Of a DNA stretch of 64,000 nt, positions 38,335 to 48,932 are shown in pieces; position 1 is the first letter of the stretch; each line of letters starts with the position of its first letter. Origin of the DNA: Ochotona curzoniae (Eukaryota > Chordata > Mammalia > Lagomorpha > Ochotonidae); the NCBI RefSeq assembly GCF_017591425.1, contig NW_024466607.1:13524501-13588500 (forward strand), given 5' to 3'. Under the pieces are notes generated by a model. The model was not told the DNA's origin. It searched no databases and was given only the letters and a program-made list of their open reading frames with translations. Made by a program: the position numbers and the translations under genes.

Positions 38335-38524
38335 ACATAAAGATTTGAACACGAATGCAGGCAATGTTATTGTCTCAAATCATCAAGAACTGGAATGCCT
38401 GGTGGCCAGGGAGGATGACACGGTGGGACCTAAGCCGTGTGACACTCTTCCATGATTGTAAGGAGCAAAACAACGATGCTGAAAGAGTACACGCTCTATA
38501 TTCTAACCTGTATGAAATCCTAGG
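38335..38524 (+). mobile_element. Ancient L1 remnant, right part
   Basis: This continues the remnant interrupted at 37729 ('acataaagatttgaacacgaatgc'). Similarity weakens towards 38520. Confidence 0.6.
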
Positions 38525-38525
38525 A

Positions 38526-38800
38526 ACCAGTGTTGTGGCAGAGTGAGTTAAGTCACCATCTGGACCTTGCCATCCCATATTACAGCACTGGTTCAACTCC
38601 TGGCTGCTCTTCTTCCAATCCAGCTCCCTGCTGATGCTCCTGAGAAGGTAGAAGATGGCCCAAATACTTGGACACCTGTCACACGCTTTGGCCTGGCACG
38701 TTGTGACCACCTGGAGAGTGAACTAGTAGATGGAAAATTCTTCCATTCTCTGAATCTCCTTCTCTCTGTTACATTTCCTTTAAATAAATTTTTGAAAAAT
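38526..38800 (+). mobile_element. CSINE, old
   Basis: The head 'ccagtgttgtggcagagtgag', the middle 'cctggctgctcttcttcc', and the tail 'cctttaaataaattt' match in order. Confidence 0.85.
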
Positions 38801-39083
38801 CTAGAAATACAAACCAAACCCTGGCCACAGAAAGCATATCATCAGTGACCGCAGGGGGAGGAGTGGTCAGAAACAGGGTAAAAAAGGGCACAAGGACATT
38901 GAGAGGGTGACAGGTAAGTCTACAGTCTTTATTGGGGTGATGATTTCATTGGGGTACCGTATGGCAAAGTAGATCCAATACTATGCTTTCAATATACATG
39001 GTTGCCAAGTAAAATTCAATGGAGCTATTTTAATAGTAATATATTTAGAAAACACTTAGAACTAACATAAGAATAAAACTGCT

Positions 39084-39390
39084 CAGGGCCAATGCAATGA
39101 CTCAACTGGTTAATTCTTTACCTCCAAGCACCAGCATTCCATAGGGATGCCAGTTTGTATCCTGACTGCTCACTTCCCATACAGCTCCCTGCTTGTGGCC
39201 TGGGAGAGCAGCAGGGATATGTTTGGGACCCTGGACCTACATGGGAGACCCAGAGGAAGCTCCTGGCTTCTGGCTTCATATCAGCTCAGTTCAGGCAATT
39301 GTGGCAATATGGGAAGTGAACCAGGGGATTGAAGATCTTTCTGTCTCTCCTTTTCTCTATAAATCTGTCTTTCCAATGGAAAAAAAAAGA
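39084..39390 (+). mobile_element. CSINE, intermediate age
   Basis: The head 'agggccaatgcaatgactc' and body 'cttgtggcctgggagagcag' match; the tail is a short A run after 'tttccaatgg'. Confidence 0.88.
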
Positions 39391-39409
39391 TACCCCTCGG
39401 AGCCATAGA

Positions 39410-39470
39410 CACATATATAAAGGTACTTTGGAAAAGTTGTGGATGAATAGAATTTTAAAATGGGCACATC
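39410..39470 (+). mobile_element. MITE-like end fragment
   Basis: 'aggtactttggaaaagttgtgg' followed by 'atagaattttaaaatggg' resembles the terminal part of the short palindromic unit seen more fully at 52752-53186 and 58697-58870. Confidence 0.4.
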
Positions 39471-40493
39471 TTTGGTGTACTTGCTGAAGCCTGCACACAG
39501 GTCAGCTCTGGGGCGCTGCACCTCAAGGCTGAGTCTGCACTGCCTTGGGGAAGGGAAGGGTTCAAGGGCTGCTGTTTTGTTTCACGTGGATTTTCCCCAG
39601 CTTTCCACTGCCTCGCAGAGTTGGGCAAGTGAAACCTGCCTGAAACCACAGCTTCATAGGGTTGTGGTAGCGACCTATAAATCATTCTGGCTTCCCCAAG
39701 GGTTGGTGTGAACCTTAGAAACCCAGAGGGCAAGAAATCCTGCTGTTTGAAAAAGCACTTTTTGCATGAATTTTTAGCCTCACTCTGGCTCCAGCAGTCT
39801 CAGCCTTTAGCAGAACTGCTTCGTGAGTTACACATTCACAAGCTCGACTCTTGTTTCTTTTGGGGGGGTGAGGAACATCTGGCACGTGGGTTGTATAAGG
39901 CCTGTGATATAGTTTACTCTGGCCCTGCCAAGGCAACTGCGCGTAGGACTCCAAATAAGTATACCTACAGCAGGCTCATCCTTTTAACAATTATTTCTAT
40001 ATGGTCTGGGAATGAAGTTGTAAATATCCAAATGGTGCTTGGTCAAAGCTCCCCACTCTCCCTGAATTACAGACACACAAGGATGAATTGTTGATGAATG
40101 CATGCATCAACTTGGAATACCTGCACAAAGAGCTTTGCTTCAGTGGTAACCTACAGTTTATAAGGAAGCCAGTTAAAAGTGAAAGACATGCTCAATCCCC
40201 CAGTGAGTAAGCTGGCTCTCTCTGACGCCGAACACAACATGTGTGTGAAACAAAGACAACTCTGCAACTTGCAGGGCTCTTGGGTCCACAGTCTCCTCTG
40301 CCCATACAACCCTTCTCTGTCCCCAAAGCTCCTGCAGGCAGGCCTTCTCACAACTCCCAGCCGTGGAGGTGTGTCTGTCCTGCAGTGTCCTGCTTCTCCA
40401 AGGGTATTTCCAGCCAGGCATCATCACGGACACCACCTGGACCTTTTGGGCCCCAATCCAGAGCCTAGACTTTGATTCATAATATGTATTTCA
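39471..40493. other. Unassigned intergenic sequence
   Basis: The frame at 39708-40094 has no motif I recognise. No repeats are evident. Confidence 0.4.
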
Positions 40494-40788
40494 GAGACTG
40501 TCTTGTGGCTTAGAGAGTAAAGCTGCTATCTACAATATCAGCATCCCATATGTGCACTGATTTGACTCTCAGCTGCTCCACTTTCAATTCAGCTCCTAGC
40601 TAATGTGCCTTGGCCAAAGCAATGGAAGATGGTCCAAGTGCTTGGATCCTTGCACGAAGGAGACCCAGAGAAGCTCCTGGTTTGGGCCCGGCCCAGCCCT
40701 GGCATTTGTGGTCATCTGAAGAGCGAACCAGTTGATGGAAGATCTTTCTCTCTCTTTCTCTTTGTAACTCTTTAAAATAAATAAATTA
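40494..40788 (+). mobile_element. CSINE, old
   Basis: The head 'gagactgtcttgtggcttag', the middle 'ctcagctgctccactttc', and the AAATAAATAAAT tail match. Confidence 0.88.
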
Positions 40789-41100
40789 GGGCCTGGCGGC
40801 ATGGCCTAGCAGCTAAAGTCCTTGCCTTGAACGCACCAGGATCCCATATGGGCACCAGTTCTAATTCAGGCTAATCCACTTCCCATCCCGCTCCCTGCTT
40901 GTGGTCTGGGAAAGCAGTCAGGGACAGCCCAAAGCTTTGGGACCCTGCACCCAAGTGGGAAACCCAAAAGAGGCTCCAGGCTCCTGGCTTTGGATTGGCT
41001 TAGCTTCAGCTGTTGCAGCCACTTGGGGAGTGAATCAGTGGATGGAAGATCTTCCTCTGTATAAATGACTTTGCAACAAAAATAAATGAATCTTCAAAAG
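40789..41100 (+). mobile_element. CSINE, intermediate age
   Basis: It starts GGGCCTGGCGGCATGGCCTAG directly after the tail of the previous copy and ends AAATAAATGAATC plus A-rich tail. Confidence 0.92.
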
Positions 41101-41118
41101 AATAAATAAATCATTTTT

Positions 41119-41798
41119 TTAAAGATTTATTTTTTCAATTAATTCCATAATGTTGTATAATGATACTGAGGCCTTGTTGGGGCTTTTAACTGACCGGATC
41201 TTTACTCTGTTAGACCTATCTTCAGACCATAGAAGGTCTCCCCAAGAGGCCACTGAACTTATCTGGACAATAAGACGCTGAACTTCATGCTAGGCATGTG
41301 TTTGCAAGCAATGAATCTCAACTGAACTTGAACTATGGTTATGCAACAAGGTGGAGGAATCCACCATGGGGGGAGGGGTGTGGGAGGGGTGGGGGGAATC
41401 CCCAGCGCCTATGGAGCTGTACTACATAATACAATGTAAGCAACAATAATAATAAAAAAAAAAAAAGAAAAAAAAAAGATTTATTTTTATTATTTTTTCA
41501 TTGGAAAGGCAGATATACAGAGAAGAGAGACAGAGAGGAAGATCTTCCGTCCGATGATTCACTCCCCAAGTGAGCGCAACGGGCCGATACTATGCCGATC
41601 CGAAGCCAGGAGCCTCTTCCGGGTCTCCCACGTGGGTGCAGGGTCCCAAAGCTTTGGGCCGTCCTCGACTGCTTTCCCACGCCACAGGCAGGGAGCTGGA
41701 AAGGAAGCGGGGCTGCTGGGATTAGAACCGGCGCCCATATGGGATCCCGGGCGTGCAAGGCGAGGACCTTTAACCACTTGCGCCACCACGCCGGGCCC
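41119..41798 (-). mobile_element. CSINE, young, minus, split by an L1
   Basis: The SINE has perfect 18-bp duplications, AATAAATAAATCATTTTT, at 41101-41118 and 41799-41816. Its tail end is interrupted by an L1 at 41135-41474; the body is at 41488-41798 and nearly matches 10047-10380. Confidence 0.95.
41135..41474 (+). mobile_element. Young L1 3' end nested in a CSINE tail
   Basis: This 340-bp L1 3' UTR is nearly identical to the copy ending at 38318. It is flanked by 14-bp duplications, AAAGATTTATTTTT, at 41121-41134 and 41475-41488. The G-rich tract is at 41368-41396. It inserted after the SINE and is thus among the most recent events in the window. Confidence 0.95.
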
Positions 41799-41816
41799 AA
41801 TAAATAAATCATTTTT

Positions 41817-42352
41817 AAAAGCACCTATATTTCAACAAGATGCCCACCAAGCCAGCCACCCTATGTACCCAAGGAGGTCACAGCAGAGACATGATAATGG
41901 CTCTCAGGCTAGAGGTCATTGGCATGTCAGTCCTGCCACAGGAGAAGAGTGTCAGGACACCCTGCCAAGCCTTTGATGCCATGCCTGTGTCCCGGAGTCT
42001 GCCCAACTGGACAGTCCTGGGGGCTCCTCTGTGTCGGCAGTTCAGGTCTGTGTGCTCTTCCTATTTCTATTGGAAATCAAGGTGGACATCTCAATGAGGT
42101 CAGGGGTTAGGTGTCACCAGGGCTTGTCAGTTTTGCACACCCAACCCCAACTCATGACACAGTCACTAGAAGGAGCGTCCCCCCAACTCCACCTCTAACT
42201 TTCAAGCCAATGTGGCCAACTGCAAGCCTACAATCCCTCAAGTGGCTGCTTTTCAGGGGAAGCAGCGAGGGTGACATCTGGAAGTGTCTGGGCATAGCCT
42301 CAATAGGTAGTGATTCACCTCTGTCTAATTAGAGCCCTAAAGCTCTCCTCTC
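41817..42352. other. Unassigned intergenic sequence
   Basis: No exon or repeat is recognised. Confidence 0.4.
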
Positions 42353-42666
42353 GGGCCTGGCATGGTAGCCTAGTGGCTAAAGTCCTCGCCTTGCACGCAC
42401 TGGAATCCCAAATGGGCACCAATTCTAATCCCAGCAGACCCACTTCCCATCCAGCTCCCTGCTTGTGGCCTGGGAAAGCAGTCAAAGATGGCCCAAAGCC
42501 TTAGGAGCCTGCACCCGCATGAGAAACCCAGAAGAAGCTCCTGGGTCCTGGCTTTGGATCAACTCAGCTCTGACAATTGCAGCCACTTGAGGAGTAAACC
42601 AGTGGATGGAAGATCTTTCTCCGTATATCTGCCTTTCCAATAAAAATAAATAAATCTTAAAAAAGC
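42353..42666 (+). mobile_element. CSINE, full length
   Basis: The head is GGGCCTGGCATGGTAGCCTAG, followed by 'cctcgccttgcacgcactgg'. AGCTCTCCTCTC before it and AGCTTTCCTCTC after it are likely target duplications. Confidence 0.93.
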
Positions 42667-42859
42667 AAGCTTTCCTCTCACAGACACAGAAAGAAATTCA
42701 GGTGTGTGTGTGTGTTCAGAGAACAGAAGGCACCAAAAGGCCAGGAGAGCCTGGGATGAGAGTCACACACCTGCCCCTCTCTGCCCTGCACTAACGCCAT
42801 CTCCTGCAGGGCTGGAGTTTGGCTTTAGCTTCTTCAGTAGATCTTCCCATTGGGGAAGG

Positions 42860-43045
42860 GAGGGAGGGAGATGGGAAGAAAAGAGGAGAGGAGAGGAAAG
42901 GAGAAGAGAGGAGAGGAAAGGAGAGGAGAGGAGAGGAGAGGAGAGGAGAGGAGAGGAGAGGAGAGGAGAGGAGAGGAGAGGAGAGGGGAGGGGAGGGGAG
43001 GGGAGGACAGAAGAGGGGAGCAGAGGGAAGGGGAGCAGAGGGGAG
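42860..43045 (+). repeat. (GGAGA)n purine tract
   Basis: An almost pure purine stretch of GAGAGGAGAG-type pentamers becomes GGGGA at its 3' end. Overlapping open frames are low-complexity artefacts. Confidence 0.97.
42985..43003 (+). other. Canonical G-quadruplex motif
   Basis: Four G4 runs separated by single A residues: GGGGAGGGGAGGGGAGGGG. Confidence 0.95.
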
Positions 43046-43801
43046 ATAGAACAACAGTATTCCAATCCTGTGGCTTCCAGTTGTACCTTTCTCTCCATTC
43101 TGTCTTCTGTGCACAAGATGGCCTTGTTCATGGTGCTGTAATACATTGCAACAACGGTGCTCCTTAAGGCAACATCTGCCACCCTCACCCATACACCTAC
43201 CCAGCATCTGCTTGGCCTGGCAGGAGGGGCAGGATGGTGAGGGATAAGGATGCTCAGGTGGCCACACGGGAAGCCGTGTGGTTTGGGGTCAGGAAACCAA
43301 GGGCCTGGCTGTCAGGCCACACCCACAGGCCCTGGGCACCTTCACCAAATCAGGTGCCTCTTACTTTCAGCAGCTCTGAACTTATGAGTTGTCAATCAGA
43401 AGGCACGGAAGCCTGGACATGAAGTTCTCAGTTCACTGGAGAGGCCCACTTGGATGTGGTTTACACATCCTGAGGGGGTGCACAGTGTGGCATAAGTGGA
43501 AACTGCTAAGTCCAAGATGAGTTATGGTGTGTGTGTTTATGTTCAGCATTTATAGCTGAACGGAAAGTGCCTACTTTTGTTCTTAATGATTACACAAACA
43601 GAGATTTGGGCAAATCTTTGGACAAATGTTTGAACAGTTTCCCAAACAGAAGTAATCACATACTTGTACCAAACACCAACTCTACTTTGTACTCAAGGCA
43701 AGCTGCAGATTTTGCGATGGCAAACACTTGTCGGATATAGGTATATATAAGATATGATAGAAACATCAGAATTCTAAAATGCTTAAGGTTATTATGCAGT
43801 T
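43046..43801. other. Unassigned intergenic sequence
   Basis: No exon or repeat is recognised. Confidence 0.4.
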
Positions 43802-43812
43802 ATACAATTGAT

Positions 43813-44141
43813 TTTTAAAGAAAAATGTTTATTTATTTTTATTGGAAAGATATACAGAGAGGAGGAGAGACAGAGAGAAAGATCTTCCATCTGTTGATTC
43901 ACTCCCCAAATGGCCACAATTGCTGGAGTTGAGCCAATCCAAACCCAGGAACCAGTAGCCTCTTCTGGGTCTCCCATGCAGGCGCAGGGTCCTAAGTCTT
44001 TGGCTGTCCTTGACTGCTTTCCCAGGCCACAAGCAGGGAGCCGGATGGGAAGTGGGTTAGCATGGATTAGAACTGGCGCCCATATGGGATCCTGGTGCAT
44101 TCAACACAAGGGCTTTAGCTGCTAGGCTACCATGTCTGGCC
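43813..44141 (-). mobile_element. CSINE, full length, minus
   Basis: TACAATTGATT duplications lie at 43802-43812 and 44142-44152. The body matches the reverse-complement consensus well. Confidence 0.95.
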
Positions 44142-44152
44142 CTACAATTGAT

Positions 44153-44560
44153 TCTTGAACACATATAACTTTCATTGCGAAATACTCGGTGACTGTAGAC
44201 AAAGTTAATTCCTCCTCCACCCCCATTACCTTGGCCACTTCCTGCCAACTCCCACGGCTTCCTGGAGTAAACATTGTGGCTCTCTGTGTAGGAATCCTTA
44301 CAAAATCATTTCTCAGCCACTGTAAACATGTATATGTCTCCAAACGGATAGATGATACCACTTTGGTATTTGTTCTTTATTAGAAGTGCCACTGCATGGA
44401 CCACATTACAAGTTATTTTGTTCCTTTGGAAACAGACCCTGGCGATCTTTCCATGTGAGAACAGGTAGGTCTACCCATTTCTTCGCACTGCTGCATCGTA
44501 TTCCACACCATGTGAGGACCAGCCTGTGTGTGATCATCAGATAGTTCTTCCTGCCCAGTG
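44153..44560 (-). mobile_element. Probable ancient L1 3' remnant, minus
   Basis: 'gatctttccatgtgagaaca', 'aggtctacccatttcttc' and 'ctgctgcatcgtattccac' resemble a known L1M 3'-end text in order. Tentative. Confidence 0.45.
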
Positions 44561-44786
44561 ACATCAGTCACGCTGCCATGACTGTGTTGGTGATGGCTCC
44601 TGGAGGGAATGCATAGGTGACCGATGGCAGACAAGGGAGGCTGGGCACGTACTGGAATGTACGCTGCTGCCCCTTCTGCCTGATGGCACTGAATCACTTG
44701 CCACATCCTGGGAATTGTGAGAAAGTGCTTGACTCGCTACTGCCATGCCAGATTCTCAACTCAGAATGATGGCCCATTTTAAATGG

Positions 44787-44787
44787 T

Positions 44788-44819
<32 letters not shown>
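44787..44819 (+). repeat. (GT)n(GA)n compound microsatellite
   Basis: Seven GT units followed by about nine GA units; the GA part begins a SINE fragment. Confidence 0.9.
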
Positions 44820-44950
44820 GCTTCTACCTACTGGTTCACTCCCCAAATGCCTGTAACAACCAGGGCTGGGTCAGGCAGAAGCCAGGGCCCAGGAGCTCCA
44901 GCCAGGTCACCCAGGTGAAGTGCAGAAACCTACATCTGGCAGCACGGTTG
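44801..44950 (-). mobile_element. CSINE fragment, minus, old
   Basis: 'cttctacctactggttcactcc' and 'ccagggcccaggagctcc' match the reverse body; the rest has decayed. Confidence 0.65.
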
Positions 44951-46003
44951 GCTGTCTCCTAGGTGGGGAGAAAGCTTAGAGCGGCAGCATAATCCACATG
45001 GAAACCTTAGGCATGCCAGGACAAGAGGCTGACCTCGGGAGGGACGTGCTGCACTAAACACCCACTCCCAACATCTGCCTATTGCAAGCGTGAAGCTATT
45101 GCTCTTGTTTAGCGGGCATTTCCGCAACTGCTAGTTTTTCAGAGACATTCGACCTCTCGGCTGGGAACTTCTCTTCCTCACTCTGCACTGTAAGATCTAA
45201 GTTGTCTTCTTTTTGGCTTATAGAAGAACTTCTGAGAGAGATTGCAGAAGGCAAATAGTACATACAGCCCAAAACTTTTTTTTTTTTTTCACAAACTCAC
45301 AAAAACATCTGCTTGCCTAGAATGAGGGGAGAAAGCTGTGGTGTGCCTTTCTGTACACGTGGTTTTCTTTTTTCTTTCCATAGCGTGACTTGAACACCCA
45401 CACACCTCTAGCAGATGGAGAGAAGCCCCCCGAGATTGCAACGGCCAAGATGAAAGGCAAAATGAGGGCAGGCAGTTCTGCGTGACACTTCAGAGCCAGA
45501 GGGGCCATTTCCAGGCACGCTCCGAAGCCCCGTTGTGCAGCCGGCGCAGGAGGCACTGCGGGGCAGTGCTGGGAGCTGACACTGTCCGGGCCATAGCAAT
45601 CTCCACAGTGGGAGTTTGGGATTTGGCCTTGTGCTTATCAATTGCTCATCTCAGGAAGTGACGTCAACCCTCGCCTAGGGTTATCTGAGGGGCTCATCAC
45701 TCAGGGGTGCTCATAGAGGCAGAGCAGCCACCTGGTGGGAGGGAGGCCAGGGGGCCCACGCTCCCCACATCACCCCCCTCACCTCCCACTGCAGCAGGAC
45801 TTATCTCTACTGCTTATCTGCTGGGGGAGGACGAGGGCTGGGGGCTTGCGAGGGTGGGGTGCTTAGGGGAGCTGAGGGGCTCTAGAGACCCACCCAGAGT
45901 TGACACTGATGCGTGTGGGTGATGGGGAATCATCAACAAGTCCAGGAAAAATGGTGCATTATGAAAAAGAAAATTGCTTGATTCAATGTATCTTTTTTTC
46001 CCC
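44951..46003. other. Unassigned intergenic sequence
   Basis: A GC-rich part lies at 45.5-45.9 kb. No CpG island, exon or repeat is supported. Confidence 0.4.
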
Positions 46004-46317
46004 CAAGATTTATTTTATTTTTATGGGAAAGATAGAGATACAGGGAGGAGAGACAGGGGGGATCTTCTGTCTGTTGATTCACTCTGCAAGTGGCCGTAAT
46101 GGCCAGAGCTGAGCCAATCTGAACCAGGAGCCTCTTCTGGGTCTCCCACAAGGGTGCAATGCCCCAAGGCTTTGGGCTGTCCTTGACTGCTTTCCCAGGC
46201 CACATCCCAGGGAGCTGGAAGGGAAGTGGGACCACCGGGACTAGAACTGGTGCCCATATGGGATCCTGGTGCATGCAAGGCGAGGACTTTAGCTGCTAGG
46301 CCACGGTGCTGGGCCCC
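46004..46317 (-). mobile_element. CSINE, full length, minus
   Basis: The head complement ends CCACGGTGCTGGGCCCC. TCAATGTATCTTT before and TCAATTTATCTTT after are a near-perfect duplication. Confidence 0.93.
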
Positions 46318-46419
46318 AAGTCAATTTATCTTTAAATTCCACTTCTCCATGAACTATTTGAATTAATCTAGTACAAGGTAAACTCCAGTGATGGCCTGCG
46401 GTGAGGATCAAAGATCTGG

Positions 46420-46685
46420 ATGTGTGACACAGTCCCATTCAGACCTCTGTTTGGTTGGAGTCCCAATGCTCCACTTAGGATCCAGTTTCCTGCTAATGTG
46501 CCTGGAAAAGCAGTGGAGGATGGTCCAAGTGCTTGGGCCCCTATAGCCATATGAGAAACTTTAACGAAGTTTCCAGCTCCTGGCTTCAGCTTGACCCGGA
46601 ACTAGATGTTGCAGCCATTTGGGGGAATAAACCAGCACCTGGAAGATCTTGTGCTCTCTCTCTGCCGTTGGGCAATAAATCGGTA
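46420..46685 (+). mobile_element. CSINE, old, diverged head
   Basis: 'ccaatgctccacttaggatcc', 'ggatggtccaagtgcttggg' and 'ggcaataaatcgg' are in CSINE order. Confidence 0.75.
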
Positions 46686-47757
46686 AAGCTCTGCTTTGAG
46701 AAGATTGCCTAGAGAGAGGCTCTAACTAGTTCTAGAAAACCATTTTGTGGCCGGCAGAATTTCCTATGTCAAAGTGGCCAGCAGCTGAAATTGTCACTGG
46801 GGAAGTGTTGATCTGTGAGCCCAGGTGGGATGTGCAACAAACCCAGCTCCAGGACAGCCAGGTCTCCTGTAGGGTCTGTGACATCATCCGTGGACCCCTT
46901 CCTTAGGGATTCTCATTCTGTAGGTTTGAGGCACGCCCCCCCCCCCCCCCGGCCCCCACCAGCTTCCAGGTTAAGCTGAGGTTGCTGGTCAGGGTAACAT
47001 ACTTTGAACACCACTGAGCTGGGGGGAGTTGGCAGAGGTCTGGGACGCTGGGGGCTTTTGTTGACGGTTTGTGGCTGTGGTCTCTTCTCAGCCTCCTGGG
47101 GGAGGGGGCCGCAGAGCAGAAAAAAAACCCCAAGAATTTATTCTATGGTCAGGATGGCAGATGAGGAACGAGAAGCTTCAGGAAGCAAGGGAGGCTTTCG
47201 CAGGACTGTGAGAGCTCTAAGCCGAGGGCCAGGGCCAGACGGAGCTGTGAGGAGGAACAGGTGCTACTGAGAAAGGAGCCACACTTATTTTTAAACCACT
47301 GGAAATTTGTAAGAGCAAAATGAGGAATAATGTGCCCTTGGCTCAACAGTGACCAATGACTGGAAGCAGTAAGCCAAGGACCAGAAGCTCCTGCTCCTTC
47401 GGCCTGCTCCTCTCGCACCCTGCGTAAAGGAGCCTCTGGGGATCTCACTAAACTCATTTGACCCAACGTGCCTGGGGCAGGACCTAGGAGTCTGAATTTA
47501 CGACAAGGTTACAGGTGATGCTGGTGTTGGGGTTGTGCTCTGTATGGGCATTCTTGATACTGTCCTCTCGGCTGTGTGATCTGGTTATTGCTTCCTGGAG
47601 TCTTCAGAAAGCTCACGGGAAAATGTGGATTCACTCTTCTGTCAGCTCATATACCTTTCCATATTGCAGTATTGTGTTATTTATGCTTTTATCAATATCA
47701 ATAAACTTATTACTACACAGGCAAGCAGCAAACTATTGTTTCCTTTCATTTTTTTTA
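46686..47757. other. Unassigned intergenic sequence
   Basis: It includes a run of about 15 C at 46936-46950. No exon is supported. Confidence 0.4.
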
Positions 47758-48072
47758 AAAAAAGGATTGATTTATTTAAAAGACAGAGTTACATAGAGAG
47801 AGGAAGGGATGAAGATCTTTCATCCACTGTTCCCTTTGCAAATGTCCTCAACTGCTGGAGCTGGACCAGGTCAAAGCCAAAGGTGTGGAGTTTCTTCCAG
47901 TTCTCCTACATGTGTACAAGGACCCAAGTGCTTGGGGCATCCATTGCTGCTTTTCCAGGTCATTAGCAGGGACCTGCACTGGGAGTGTAGCAGCCAGGAC
48001 TAGAATGGGACTGGAATGAGATGGTGGCGTCTCAGGTGGTTGCTTTGCCCACTGTGCCACAGCACTGGCCCC
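47758..48072 (-). mobile_element. CSINE, old, minus
   Basis: It begins as tail complement 'ggattgatttatttaaaagac' and ends 'ccactgtgccacagcactggcccc', the older-subfamily head. Confidence 0.88.
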
Positions 48073-48419
48073 CTCAGTTCCTTCTTATCCAGCCTTTTTT
48101 CCCCCCTCGCTGGAGTTGCTAATTTTCTCTCTTCTCAGCAGGTCTTGCTTATAATGACACTGTGATTTGGCCCTGTGGCTTTCACTCTACTCCAGGTTTT
48201 TGTCCCTCCCAGGAGCAAGAACACTAAGCAGAGGCACAGTGTCAGCACAAGGGAGAGCAGGACCCACTTGAAAGTGAGACTGTGAACATGCATACCCGTG
48301 GGGATGGGGTGACTGGCCCCTGGCAGTGTGGTCAGTGCCAGAGAGCACCCTCTCCCTGCTTAGTACTCACTAGTGGGTAGGGGGTGACGTGTCTTCAGTG
48401 GATGGATAGACAGGGCAGG

Positions 48420-48690
48420 GGCTTGGCAGGATCCCCTATGGGTACCAGTTTGTGTCTCAGTTGTTCCACTTCCCTTCCAGCTCCCTGCTTGTGGCCTGGG
48501 AAAGCAGTTGAGGACGGCCCAGGGCCTTGGGACCTTGCACCCACGTGGGAGATCTGGAAGAGGCTCTTGGCTTATGGCTTCAGATTGGCTAAGCTCCAGC
48601 CATTGCGGCCACTTAGGGAGTAAACTAGCAGATGGCAGATCTTTCTCTCTATAGATCTGACTTTCCAATAAAAACAAATAAATCTTTTTA
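48420..48690 (+). mobile_element. CSINE, 5'-truncated
   Basis: It starts within the head ('ggcaggatcccctatgggtacc') and ends AAAACAAATAAATC. Confidence 0.9.
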
Positions 48691-48694
48691 TATA

Positions 48695-48932
48695 AACGTA
48701 TTTGAGACACAGAGATGGACACACTGAGAGACAGTGAGAGATCTTCCAACTGTTGGCGCACTCCCTAAATGCCCACATTAGCCTGTGCTGGGACAGGCTG
48801 AAGCCAGGAGTGCAGAACCCGCTTGGGGTCTCCCACACAGCAACAGAGACCTGTGTACTTGAGCCTCTTAATGGTGCACATAAGCAGGAACCTGGGACCA
48901 GAAGCAGAGCTGGAATTGAAACCCAGACACTC
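48695..48932 (-). mobile_element. CSINE, old, minus
   Basis: 'gagatcttccaactgttggcgc', 'ggggtctcccacacagcaac' and 'gaaacccagacactc' match the reverse body. Confidence 0.8.

Noticed and set aside
42704..43267. Long frames of EERRGE or SSPLLS repeats
   Set aside because: They are translations of the purine pentanucleotide tract.
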